DNA from: Algibacter marinivivus
GTDB taxonomy: Bacteria > Bacteroidota > Bacteroidia > Flavobacteriales > Flavobacteriaceae
DNA length: 64,000 nucleotides
Direction of reading: 5' to 3'
NCBI RefSeq assembly: GCF_003143755.1
Contig: NZ_QFRI01000001.1
Location: 1,572,051 to 1,636,050, forward strand
Both the position numbers and the translations under genes were made by a program. Shown piece after piece: positions 17,633 to 25,679 of the stretch. The notes beneath the pieces are model-generated. The model was not told the DNA's origin, searched no databases, and saw nothing but the letters and a program-made list of their open reading frames with translations. Each line of letters begins with the position of its first letter. Positions within the stretch are counted from its first letter, which is position 1.

Positions 17633-20600
17633 TTGAAACACCCATTACAACACATCATTATTAATAACTACACAACTGAGAGCGGTGTGCTTAACTCTAA
17701 AATAAAGTTAAGTTACCAGGTTTTTGGTAAGCCAATAGGAAGCGCACCAATTGTGTTGGTTAATCATGCACTGACAGGAAATAGTGAGGTGGCAGGAGAG
17801 TATGGTTGGTGGAAAGATTTAATTGGTGATGATAAAGTTATTGATACTAAAATTTACACGATTTTAGCATTCAATATTCCTGGAAATGGTTTTGATGGTT
17901 TTGTGATTGATAATTATAAAGATTTTGTGGCGCGAGATGTTGCCAAAATATTTCTAAGTGGTTTAAAAGAACTAAAAACAGGAAAATTATTTGCAACAAT
18001 TGGCGGCTCTTTAGGTGGTGGAATTGCTTGGGAAATGGCAGTTTTATCACCTGATTTTACAGAACACTTAATAGTGGTAGCCACCGATTGGAAATCTACT
18101 GATTGGTTGATTGCCAACTGCCAAATACAAGAACAATTTTTATTAAACTCTAAACACCCTGTGCACGATGCACGCATGCACGCTATGTTGTGTTACCGCA
18201 CACCAGAGTCTTTTAAAGAACGTTTTCAGCGTTCTAAAAATGACGATTTGGAGATTTTTAATGTAGAGAGTTGGCTGTTGCATCATGGTAAAAAGTTGCA
18301 GGAACGTTTTCAATTGTCGGCCTATAAATTAATGAATCAGTTATTAAAATCCATTGATGTGACTAAAGGACGTTCAAGTAACTTTAATGTGCTTGAAAAT
18401 ATTGAAGCCAAAATTCATATTGTAGGTGTAGATTCTGATTTGTTTTTTACCGCAGAAGAAAATAGAGAAACTCATAAACAATTAGCATTAACCCATCCTA
18501 ACGTTACGTACAATGAAATTCATTCTGTTCACGGTCACGATGCATTTTTAATGGAGTATGACCAATTAGAAAAAATTGTAGAAGGCATTTTTGTGCCACA
18601 TTCTAAAAGAAAACCAATGAAGGTATTAAAATTTGGAGGTAAATCTTTAGCCAACGGAAAAGGCTTAGAAACAGTACTTTCAATTATAAAAAATAAAGTG
18701 GAAGCTGGCGATAGAATTTCTGTTGTGGTATCTGCAAGAGGTTCAGCAACTGATGATTTAGAGGTTATTTTGAATAAAGCTCTAAAAGGAGAAACGTATC
18801 AAAAGGATTTAGAAGCTTTTAAAGCATACCAAATTGAGCCTTTGAAAACCATTGATTTTTCTGAAGAGTTTTCAGTTTTAGATAAGTTATTTGAAGGAGT
18901 TAGCCTGTTACGAGATTACAGTAAAAAGACAAAGGATAATATATTGGCGCAAGGTGAATTGTTATCTATCAAACTTATTTCAAATTTATTGAATCAATAT
19001 GGAGTAAAAGCTCAAGCAACTGACGCACGCGAACTTATAAAAACTGATGAATCTTTTGGCAATGCACAACCGCTATCAAAAATTTCAAAAGAAAATACAC
19101 AGGCCTATTTTAATGCAAATAAAGCCGTGGTTAATGTAGTGGCTGGTTTTATAGCTTCAAATTTAAAGAATGAAACCACTACTTTAGGAAGAAACGGAAG
19201 TAATTATACCGCAGCTTTGATAGCTAATTTTTTAGATGCAGAAGAATTACAAAATTATACACATGTTAGTGGAATTTATACTGCAGACCCAAGTCTAGTT
19301 GCCGATGCTAAAAAGATTAGAGAGTTATCTTTTAGTGAAGCTAATGAGTTGGCAAATTTTGGAACTTCTGTTTTACATGCTAAAACCATTATTCCTTTAG
19401 TTGAGAAAAATATCAACTTACGGATTTTAAATACTTTTAATGCAGATGATGAAGGGACGCTTATAACGGCTAGACCAAGTACGAAAGAAGTAACGTCATT
19501 ATCCATTTTAGATAATGTAGCGCTATTAAATTTAGAAGGCCGTGGTTTACTCGGAAAAATTGGTGTTGATGCACGTATTTTTGGTGCATTGAGTAAATAT
19601 GGTATTAGTGTGGGGATTGTATCGCAAGGTTCCTCAGAAAGGGGTATTGGACTTATTATTGATGCAGACCAAGCAACCCAAGCGGTAATTGCTTTAGAAC
19701 GTGAATTTGAAAGCGATTTCTATTCGCAAGACGTCAATAAAATTGATGTTATTGATGATGTTGCCGTTATTTCGATTATTGGAATTGAGTTAAGTTCGTT
19801 TCATAAACCATTTAATGCACTAATTAAAAATCAAATTACACCCTTATTATTTAATAATACAGTTACAGGAAAGAATGTAAGTTTGGTGGTGAAGAAATCG
19901 CAATTGCACAAAGCGGTAAACGTAGTTCATGGCGAGATTTTTGGGATTTCAAAAAAGATAAATATTGCCATTTTTGGACATGGTGGCGTTGGTGGCGCAT
20001 TGATTAATCAAATTTTAAAATCGAAAGATGATATTGAAAAACGCAAAGGCATTAATTTGAATGTATTTGCTATTGCGAATTCTAGAAAATTGATATTGGA
20101 TAAAAATGGTGCGAATGCCAATTGGGAGAATGCTATAGCTTCGAGCTCTTACAAGAGTTCTATTGCCGATGTTATTACTTATGCAAAAAACCATCATTTA
20201 GAGAATTTGATAGCAGTAGATAATACTGCAAGTTCGGAGTTTTATACCAATTATATTCCGTTAGTTGAAGCGGGATTCGATTTGGTGTCGTCCAACAAAA
20301 TAGCGAATACCATTTCGCACGAGTTTTATACTGAATTACGAGTACAATTAGAAAAAAACAACAAACAGTATTTATACGAAACAACGGTTGGTGCGGGTTT
20401 ACCGTTAATTGATACGATTAAATTATTGCACGAATCTGGAGAAAATATCACACGAATTAGAGGTGTGTTTTCGGGGACGTTGAGTTATTTGTTTAATAAT
20501 TTTTCTATGGAAGACAAGCCATTTAGTGCCATTATTCAAGAAACGGTGGATAAAGGTTTTACAGAACCCGACCCTCGAGAAGATTTCTCAGGAAATGATG

Positions 20601-21031
20601 TGGCTAGAAAGCTGTTAATTTTAGCAAGAGAATTAGATTTGCAAAATGAATTTGAAGATGTTGAAGTATTGAATTTGATTCCTGAGGCTTACAGAGATAT
20701 TTCGGTTGAAGACTTTTTGAGTCAGTTAGCCGTTTTAGATGACCAATATCAAACGTTGAAAGACGATCAAAAGGAAGGATATGTATTGCGTTATGTTGGT
20801 GATTTATCAGGAGATTTATCGCAAGACAAAGGGAATTTGGAAGTGAAATTAGTTTCAATTCCAGAGGACAGCACGTTGGGGCATGTAAAAGGTAGTGATG
20901 CTATTTTTGAGATTTTTACAGAAAGTTATGGCGAGCAGCCTATAGTGATTCAAGGAGCGGGAGCAGGAGCAGAAGTTACGGCGCGTGGTGTGTTTGGTGA
21001 TATTTTGAGGTTGAGTAAGCATATTAATTAG
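17633..21031 (+). CDS. metX-thrA: Three-enzyme fusion: homoserine O-acyltransferase (MetX) - aspartokinase - homoserine dehydrogenase
   Basis: 1132 residues in one uninterrupted frame. Residues 1-325 are MetX-like alpha/beta hydrolase: GGSLGG nucleophile elbow with Ser126, an Asp in GVDSD (267/269), and His302 in HGHDAF. Residues 329-615 are aspartokinase (MKVLKFGGKS at 329; GRNGSNYTAALIA near 520). Residues 620-770 are ACT domains. Residues 775-1132 are homoserine dehydrogenase (GHGGVGG at 782-788, KGFTEPDPREDFSGNDVARK). It thus phosphorylates aspartate, reduces the semialdehyde to homoserine and activates homoserine for methionine. The start is TTG at 17633: a stop codon (TAA 17630-17632) sits just before it and the next ATG is deep in the MetX domain. 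The aspartokinase KFGG(T/S)S motif reads KFGGKS. Confidence 0.92.
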   Translation: MKHPLQHIIINNYTTESGVLNSKIKLSYQVFGKPIGSAPIVLVNHALTGNSEVAGEYGWWKDLIGDDKVIDTKIYTILAFNIPGNGFDGFVIDNYKDFVARDVAKIFLSGLKELKTGKLFATIGGSLGGGIAWEMAVLSPDFTEHLIVVATDWKSTDWLIANCQIQEQFLLNSKHPVHDARMHAMLCYRTPESFKERFQRSKNDDLEIFNVESWLLHHGKKLQERFQLSAYKLMNQLLKSIDVTKGRSSNFNVLENIEAKIHIVGVDSDLFFTAEENRETHKQLALTHPNVTYNEIHSVHGHDAFLMEYDQLEKIVEGIFVPHSKRKPMKVLKFGGKSLANGKGLETVLSIIKNKVEAGDRISVVVSARGSATDDLEVILNKALKGETYQKDLEAFKAYQIEPLKTIDFSEEFSVLDKLFEGVSLLRDYSKKTKDNILAQGELLSIKLISNLLNQYGVKAQATDARELIKTDESFGNAQPLSKISKENTQAYFNANKAVVNVVAGFIASNLKNETTTLGRNGSNYTAALIANFLDAEELQNYTHVSGIYTADPSLVADAKKIRELSFSEANELANFGTSVLHAKTIIPLVEKNINLRILNTFNADDEGTLITARPSTKEVTSLSILDNVALLNLEGRGLLGKIGVDARIFGALSKYGISVGIVSQGSSERGIGLIIDADQATQAVIALEREFESDFYSQDVNKIDVIDDVAVISIIGIELSSFHKPFNALIKNQITPLLFNNTVTGKNVSLVVKKSQLHKAVNVVHGEIFGISKKINIAIFGHGGVGGALINQILKSKDDIEKRKGINLNVFAIANSRKLILDKNGANANWENAIASSSYKSSIADVITYAKNHHLENLIAVDNTASSEFYTNYIPLVEAGFDLVSSNKIANTISHEFYTELRVQLEKNNKQYLYETTVGAGLPLIDTIKLLHESGENITRIRGVFSGTLSYLFNNFSMEDKPFSAIIQETVDKGFTEPDPREDFSGNDVARKLLILARELDLQNEFEDVEVLNLIPEAYRDISVEDFLSQLAVLDDQYQTLKDDQKEGYVLRYVGDLSGDLSQDKGNLEVKLVSIPEDSTLGHVKGSDAIFEIFTESYGEQPIVIQGAGAGAEVTARGVFGDILRLSKHIN

Positions 21032-21047
21032 TTGTTAGTAATTTGAA

Positions 21048-21611
21048 ATGGGAATATTTTCATGGTTCAATAAAAAAGCAAGTTTTAATTTAAAAAAGTC
21101 TGACTTTAAAATCGAAAATGAATCATTTTACGATTCAGAGGCATCAGAACTTGTAAATGTGGAGTTTGCCAAAGACGTGACTGAATGGAAAAAGGAAAAT
21201 GGCATAACCGAAGACAGAGAGTTAAACTACGATAGAAGTGTAGCTAATCTTCTTCTTTTTGGAAATCAAGTAGAAATAGTTTACCACCATGCAGAAATAG
21301 AACTGAATGAAAATGATTTTCTTAATGAAATAAATAAAAAATTAAATTGGGTTTCGAAAAATCAAAAGGAAATTAATAATGATATAGCAAGAAAACTTGT
21401 TCCATTAAAAAATGGAAGTTGGTTAGGAGAAAATGAGTCCAAAATTTCTAAAAATAATTTTCTAAATCGAATAAGATTAGATTCAATATTATTTTTTGGA
21501 GATTTAAGTTTTGAATTAATATACGATGATGGTAATTTGTTTTGGAAACACCAAATTGTTGTGGATTTGAATAAAGATAACAAACTAATTAATATAGATA
21601 TTCAAGGATAA
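21048..21611 (+). CDS. DUF2262-like protein of unknown function
   Basis: 187 residues, no signal peptide, probably cytoplasmic. The C-terminal part SFELIYDDGNLFWKHQIVVDL followed by an acidic/hydrophilic tail resembles the DUF2262 pattern (a DDG-FW-H segment near the C-terminus); I place it there from memory, with moderate confidence. The N-terminal 60 residues are variable and charged. It sits 16 bp after the metX-thrA fusion and before metZ, inside the SAM-regulated operon. Nothing in it suggests a role in sulfur metabolism, so it may be a passenger. Confidence 0.6.
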   Translation: MGIFSWFNKKASFNLKKSDFKIENESFYDSEASELVNVEFAKDVTEWKKENGITEDRELNYDRSVANLLLFGNQVEIVYHHAEIELNENDFLNEINKKLNWVSKNQKEINNDIARKLVPLKNGSWLGENESKISKNNFLNRIRLDSILFFGDLSFELIYDDGNLFWKHQIVVDLNKDNKLINIDIQG

Positions 21612-21694
21612 AAATGTGTACACGCAAAACATATAAATAAAGTTTGTAACGAGCGTAAGCGTTTAGATTTAAAACCAAACCCCAGCAAACAAGT

Positions 21695-21781
21695 GCATTA
21701 GGGATTGCAGAGGAAAGCCCACAGCCCGACAAAGGAGGTGCGAGGACTTGGAACGGAAAGCCCGACCCGATAGGGAAATGC
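21695..21781 (+). repeat. Structured intergenic repeat, copy 4 of 7
   Basis: 87-nt copy between the DUF2262-like gene and metZ. Here the closing stem is GCATT (21695-21699) with AATGC (21777-21781), replacing the GCGTT/AACGC of other copies. Both sides changed together, which keeps the pairing. The core has AGAGGAAAGCCCACAGCCCGAC and AACGGAAAGCCCGACCC. Confidence 0.78.
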
Positions 21782-21811
21782 CCAAATAATAAAATAAAAA
21801 AAAGAATTAAA

Positions 21812-22978
21812 GTGAGCCATAAAAAATTTGAAACCGACGCGATAAGAACGCAGAGTGAACGCTCTCAGTTTTCGGAACATTCTGTGCCCTTGTACTTAAC
21901 GTCGGGGTTTGTATTTGACGATGCGGAGGATATGAGAGCTTCTTTCGCGGAGGAGAAGCAGCGCGATTTGTACAGTCGTTACAGCAACCCAAACGTAAAC
22001 GAGTTTGTGGATAAAGTAAGCGTAATGGAGGGCGCGGAAGCAGGATTTGCCTTTGCGAGTGGTATGGCTGCGGTGTTTTCTACATTTGCAACATTGCTAG
22101 ATGCGGGCGACCATGTGGTGTCTTGCAGCTCTGTATTTGGGGCAACGCATGGATTGTTTACCAAATACTTCCCGAAGTGGAATATTGAATGTTCGTATTT
22201 TAGTATTAATGATGTTGAAGCGATTGAGGATTTAATTCAACCAAATACCAAGTTTATTTATGCAGAAACGCCAACAAATCCTGGGGTTGATGTTTTAGAT
22301 ATGGAAGCGTTAAGTGCTATTTGTAAAAAGCACAATTTGCTATTGGTGATTGATAATTGTTTTGCGACACCGTATTTACAAAACCCGATTAAGTTTGGTG
22401 CGGATTTGGTGATACATTCGGCTACGAAATTAATGGATGGACAAGGGCGTGTTTTAGGCGGTGTTACGGTTGGTAAAGCGGACTTGATTCGCGAGATTTA
22501 TTTGTTTTCTAGATTAACAGGGCCAGCTATGAGTCCGTTTAACGCATGGGTACTATCTAAATCTTTAGAAACATTAGCTATTCGTGTGGATAAGCATTGT
22601 GAGAATGCTTTAAAATTGGCTGAATTTTTGGAGGCACACCCTAAAGTGAAATGGGTGAAATATCCGTTTTTAAAATCGCACCCAAAATATGAGATTGCCA
22701 AAAAACAGATGAAGCTTGGTGGTAATATTGTTGCTTTTGAAGTGGAAGGTGGTTTAGATGGTGGTAGGGCATTTTTAAATGCTATTAAAATGTGTTCGCT
22801 TTTGGCTAACTTAGGAGATACGAGAACTATTGTAACACATCCTGCAAGTACTACGCATGCTAAGGTTGAAACTGATGTTAAAGATGCTGCGGGCATTACT
22901 GATGGTATGGTTCGCGTTTCGGTTGGGTTAGAGCATGTACATGATATTATTGCGGATTTGAAGCATGCTTTAGGGTAA
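21812..22978 (+). CDS. metZ: O-succinylhomoserine sulfhydrylase
   Basis: PLP enzyme of the Cys/Met metabolism family, 388 residues, distinct from MetY. TQSERSQFSEHSVPLYLTSGFVF, YSRYSNPNVNEF, FASGMAAVFSTF and the Schiff-base Lys in HSATKLMDGQGRVLGG resemble MetZ. The start is GTG at 21812, just after the A-rich end of the repeat; no ATG lies near. It ends the SAM-riboswitch operon. The acyl donor used by the upstream MetX domain (acetyl or succinyl) is not decided by this, as both MetY and MetZ are present. Confidence 0.88.
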   Translation: MSHKKFETDAIRTQSERSQFSEHSVPLYLTSGFVFDDAEDMRASFAEEKQRDLYSRYSNPNVNEFVDKVSVMEGAEAGFAFASGMAAVFSTFATLLDAGDHVVSCSSVFGATHGLFTKYFPKWNIECSYFSINDVEAIEDLIQPNTKFIYAETPTNPGVDVLDMEALSAICKKHNLLLVIDNCFATPYLQNPIKFGADLVIHSATKLMDGQGRVLGGVTVGKADLIREIYLFSRLTGPAMSPFNAWVLSKSLETLAIRVDKHCENALKLAEFLEAHPKVKWVKYPFLKSHPKYEIAKKQMKLGGNIVAFEVEGGLDGGRAFLNAIKMCSLLANLGDTRTIVTHPASTTHAKVETDVKDAAGITDGMVRVSVGLEHVHDIIADLKHALG

Positions 22979-23027
22979 ACTTTATTAAATCATTTTTAAT
23001 CATTGAACTATTTTAGTCTATTAACTT

Positions 23028-23047
23028 TCCATTTAGATTAAAATGGA
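23028..23047 (+). terminator. Possible weak terminator after metZ
   Basis: TCCATTT (23028-23034) and AAATGGA (23041-23047) form a 7-bp stem with a 6-nt loop, followed by TTTAATTTTC. It is AT-rich and therefore weak. Confidence 0.35.
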
Positions 23048-23100
23048 TTTAATTTTCATGAGTGAAATACATGTTTTGAGCGTTTTACAAGGATTTTTTA

Positions 23101-23118
23101 AAATTGGTTAACCAATTT
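23101..23118. promoter_or_regulatory. 18-bp perfect palindrome, candidate operator of the alginate lyase gene
   Basis: AAATTGGTTAACCAATTT is its own reverse complement over all 18 bases. It ends 14 bp before the -7 box of the alginate lyase promoter, so it overlaps the -33 region. Its shape is close to GntR-family hexuronate operators (for example the UxuR/ExuR type AATTGGTATACCAATT), which fits control by uronate or alginate breakdown products. Confidence 0.65.
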
Positions 23119-23132
23119 CGAAATTAAGTTAC

Positions 23133-23140
23133 TACTTTTG
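23133..23140 (+). promoter_or_regulatory. Bacteroidetes -7 box of the alginate lyase gene
   Basis: TACTTTTG matches TAnnTTTG exactly and lies 13 bp before the ATG at 23154. There is no good TTTG at 19-21 bp upstream; the operator-like palindrome occupies that place. Confidence 0.6.
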
Positions 23141-23153
23141 TAAAAAACATGTT

Positions 23154-24158
23154 ATGAAGAAAATAGCAAATAAATTGTTACCAATTCTTTTAATCAGTAT
23201 TTTTTTATTGGGTTGTAGTAAAAGCGATTCTGTAAATGAAGACGAAGAAATGGAAGAGGTGATTCAAGAAGAAGAGGAAGAGGAAGAAGAGGAGCAACAA
23301 CAATCTAATGATGGCTTAGATCCAAATAAAGCACCTTCGGAAAATTTCGATTTATCTACATGGAATTTGAGCATACCTGAAGATAAAGGTAATGGTACTG
23401 CAACGACTATTACTGTTAGTCAGATTAATAATAAATATGAAAACAATAAATATTTCTACACAGGAACTGATGGCGGTATGGTTTTTAAATGCCCTGTGGA
23501 AGGTTTTAAAACGTCCCTAAATACTAGTTATGTACGTGTAGAACTCCGTGAAATGTTGAGAGGTACTAATACAAGTATAAGTACGCAAGGTGTAAATAAA
23601 AACAACTGGGTTTTTGGTACTGCTCCAGCTGCTGACAAAAGCGCTGCTGCTGCTTATGATGGAGAAATGACTGCCACACTTGCAGTAAATCATGTTACCA
23701 CAACAGGTAGCAGTGGTCATATTGGACGTTTAGTTATTGGCCAAATTCATGCTAATAGTGATGAACCAATTAGAATCTATTACAGAAAATTAAAGAATAA
23801 CACGTTAGGTTCTATCTATTTTGCTCATGAACCAACTGATGGAAATGGAGATGAACAATGGCATGAGATGATAGGCTCTAGAAGTAATAGTGCTTCTAAT
23901 CCTTCAGATGGAATAGCCTTAAATGAAAAATTCACTTATAGTATAAAAGTTGTTGGGGATTTGTTAACCGTTACTATTTCTAGAGAAGGAAAAAATGATG
24001 TAGTTAAAACTGTTAATATGGTAAATAGCGGCTTTAATGTTGGAGGCCAATATATGTATTTTAAAGCCGGTTTATATCATCTTAATAACTCTGGTAATAA
24101 TGATGATTATGCTCAAGTTACTTTTTATGCTCTAGAAAAATCTCATACAAATAACTAA
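23154..24158 (+). CDS. Alginate lyase, polysaccharide lyase family 7, lipoprotein
   Basis: Cleaves alginate by beta-elimination. 334 residues. The N-terminus is a lipoprotein signal with lipobox LLGC (Cys21), followed by a very acidic linker (residues 29-47, largely Glu) and a Gln/Asn stretch to about 60. The catalytic jelly roll shows the three PL7 motifs: RVELREM (128-134), QIH (197-199) and YFKAGLYHLN (302-311). The Ile in QIH is usually linked to activity on G-containing alginate rather than pure poly-M. No SusC/SusD or other alginate genes are adjacent, so it stands alone at this locus. It is expected on the cell surface or outer membrane. Confidence 0.9.
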   Translation: MKKIANKLLPILLISIFLLGCSKSDSVNEDEEMEEVIQEEEEEEEEEQQQSNDGLDPNKAPSENFDLSTWNLSIPEDKGNGTATTITVSQINNKYENNKYFYTGTDGGMVFKCPVEGFKTSLNTSYVRVELREMLRGTNTSISTQGVNKNNWVFGTAPAADKSAAAAYDGEMTATLAVNHVTTTGSSGHIGRLVIGQIHANSDEPIRIYYRKLKNNTLGSIYFAHEPTDGNGDEQWHEMIGSRSNSASNPSDGIALNEKFTYSIKVVGDLLTVTISREGKNDVVKTVNMVNSGFNVGGQYMYFKAGLYHLNNSGNNDDYAQVTFYALEKSHTNN

Positions 24159-24197
24159 AATAACTTGTTCGTTTTTTAAAATTCCTATATTAGCATC

Positions 24198-24617
24198 ATG
24201 CTATCTAAAAAAACAAAATACGGTTTAAAAGCGCTTACTTATATTGCAAGAAGTGAAAGTGATATGCCTGTTCAAGTTGGTCTTATAGCTAAGAGTGAAC
24301 AAATTCCGCAAAAATTTTTAGAGGGTATTCTTTTGACTTTAAGGAAATCAGGGATTTTAGGTTCTAAAAAAGGGAAACACGGTGGCTATTATCTAAGAAG
24401 TTTGCCTTCAGAAATTAAAATGACTGATGTGATGCGTGTTTTGGAAGGACCAATTGCTATGGTGCCTTGTGTAAGTTTGAATTACTATGAGAAATGTGAC
24501 GATTGTCCAGATGAAAACTTGTGTAGCGTCCATAAATTGATGATTCAAGTTAGAGATAATACTCTTAGTGTATTTAGAAACACCACTTTAGCTGATTTAT
24601 CCAATACTTCCAAATAG
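24198..24617 (+). CDS. Rrf2-family transcriptional regulator with a four-cysteine cluster
   Basis: 139 residues. The N-terminal winged helix is typical of Rrf2 (MLSKKTKYGLKALTYIA, LAKSEQIPQKFLEGIL-type recognition region, GSKKGKHGGYYL wing). The C-terminal part carries Cys91, Cys100, Cys103 and Cys109 (C-x8-C-x2-C-x5-C), which could hold an iron-sulfur cluster or sense thiols; IscR uses three Cys in this region. It is immediately upstream of the sulfate assimilation genes and is a good candidate for their regulator. Its own terminator-like hairpin (24620-24652) separates it from them. Confidence 0.87.
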   Translation: MLSKKTKYGLKALTYIARSESDMPVQVGLIAKSEQIPQKFLEGILLTLRKSGILGSKKGKHGGYYLRSLPSEIKMTDVMRVLEGPIAMVPCVSLNYYEKCDDCPDENLCSVHKLMIQVRDNTLSVFRNTTLADLSNTSK

Positions 24618-24619
24618 AG

Positions 24620-24652
24620 AATTCTTAAAATTGATCCAGTTTTAAAAGAATT
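24620..24652 (+). terminator. Possible terminator after the Rrf2 gene
   Basis: AATTCTTAAAA (24620-24630) can pair with TTTTAAAAGAATT (24640-24652) with a 2-nt bulge, followed by TTATAC. It is all AT apart from two C-G pairs, so weak. Confidence 0.4.
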
Positions 24653-24700
24653 TTATACAGTTAAACCTTAAAATATTCCATTATTCTAAAAAGTTGTTAA

Positions 24701-24735
24701 AACACTTTTTTGTGTTATAAAATGTGTTACATTTG
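24701..24735 (+). promoter_or_regulatory. Promoter region of the sulfate assimilation operon
   Basis: A perfect -7 box TACATTTG lies at 24728-24735, 44 bp before the first gene. Just upstream is an inverted repeat AACAC (24701-24705) with GTGTT (24712-24716), spaced by six T, placed where a -33 element or an operator for the Rrf2 protein would be. Confidence 0.5.
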
Positions 24736-24778
24736 TATTTCCTACTAAATTGATAGGATTAATATAAAATAACAACAA

Positions 24779-25036
24779 ATGATAGCGCAAATGTTATTAA
24801 AGAGTAAAGAAAAGTCCACTTACAAGGAGGATAGTGTTGGCGAAAAGCCAATACGAAGTGTAGCAAAGGCATTAAGTTGGAGGGTTGTAGGTACTTTAGA
24901 TACTCTGGTAGTTTCATACATATTAACTGGTAAAATTACGGTTGCAGCATCTATAGCTTCAGTAGATTTTTTAACAAAACTAGTATTGTACTTTTTCCAT
25001 GAGCGTATTTGGAATGCTATTAAATGGGGGAAATAA
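24779..25036 (+). CDS. DUF2061 small membrane protein
   Basis: 85 residues. The C-terminal 60 residues fit DUF2061: KALSWRVVGTLDTLVVSYILTG, then ASVDFLTKLVLYFFHERIWNAIKWG, with two hydrophobic helices. The ATG at 24779 is used; an internal ATG four codons later (24791) is possible. DUF2061 genes are often found beside or fused to sulfate-activation enzymes, and here it is the first gene of that operon, 12 bp before cysH. Its biochemical role is unknown to me; an inner-membrane accessory or transport function is only a guess. Confidence 0.8.
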   Translation: MIAQMLLKSKEKSTYKEDSVGEKPIRSVAKALSWRVVGTLDTLVVSYILTGKITVAASIASVDFLTKLVLYFFHERIWNAIKWGK

Positions 25037-25048
25037 AGGAGTAGAATT

Positions 25049-25669
25049 ATGTTTACAGACAATCAAATAGAAGAATTAAATAAAAGCTTTGAAAAAGCTT
25101 CACCATCTGAAATTATTCAGAAGGCTTTTGAACTTAATAACAAAGCGGTAGTTACAACAAATTTCAGACCTTATGAAGCGGCAATCCTTCATGCGGTTAG
25201 TGCTGTTGATTCAACAATACCAGTAGTTTGGTGTGATACAGGTTACAACACACCACAAACCTATAAACACGCAGAACAAATAATTAAAGATTTAAGCTTG
25301 AATGTGTCTTTATATGTGCCAAAACAAACATCTGCACACAGAGATGTGGTTATGGGGATTCCTAGTATAGATGCACCAGAGCATGCTTTATTTACTGAGC
25401 AAGTGAAGTTAGAACCTTTTAAAAGAGCGATGGAGGAGCACAAACCAAACGTATGGTTTACAAACTTACGTCAAGGGCAAACAGCATTTAGAAATAGTAT
25501 CGGTATTTTTAGTTTAAGTAAAGATGGTGTTTTAAAAGTAAGTCCATTTTACTATTGGTCTGATGAAAAATTAGATACCTATTTAGAAGAAAATAACCTA
25601 TCAAACGAATTTAAATACTTTGATCCAACAAAAGCATTAGAAAACAGAGAGTGTGGTTTACACGCTTAA
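25049..25669 (+). CDS. cysH: Phosphoadenylyl-sulfate (or adenylyl-sulfate) reductase
   Basis: Reduces activated sulfate to sulfite. 206 residues. The PP-loop fold and the C-terminal catalytic motif ECGLH (ending RECGLHA) are present. The paired cysteines (CC...CxxC) that bind a 4Fe-4S cluster in APS reductases are absent: only two Cys exist in the protein (VVWCDTG and ECGLH). By family rules this makes it a PAPS-type, thioredoxin-dependent enzyme. Yet no APS kinase (cysC) is in this operon, and cysN is not fused to one. Confidence 0.88.
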   Translation: MFTDNQIEELNKSFEKASPSEIIQKAFELNNKAVVTTNFRPYEAAILHAVSAVDSTIPVVWCDTGYNTPQTYKHAEQIIKDLSLNVSLYVPKQTSAHRDVVMGIPSIDAPEHALFTEQVKLEPFKRAMEEHKPNVWFTNLRQGQTAFRNSIGIFSLSKDGVLKVSPFYYWSDEKLDTYLEENNLSNEFKYFDPTKALENRECGLHA

Positions 25670-25679
25670 ATAAGATATT

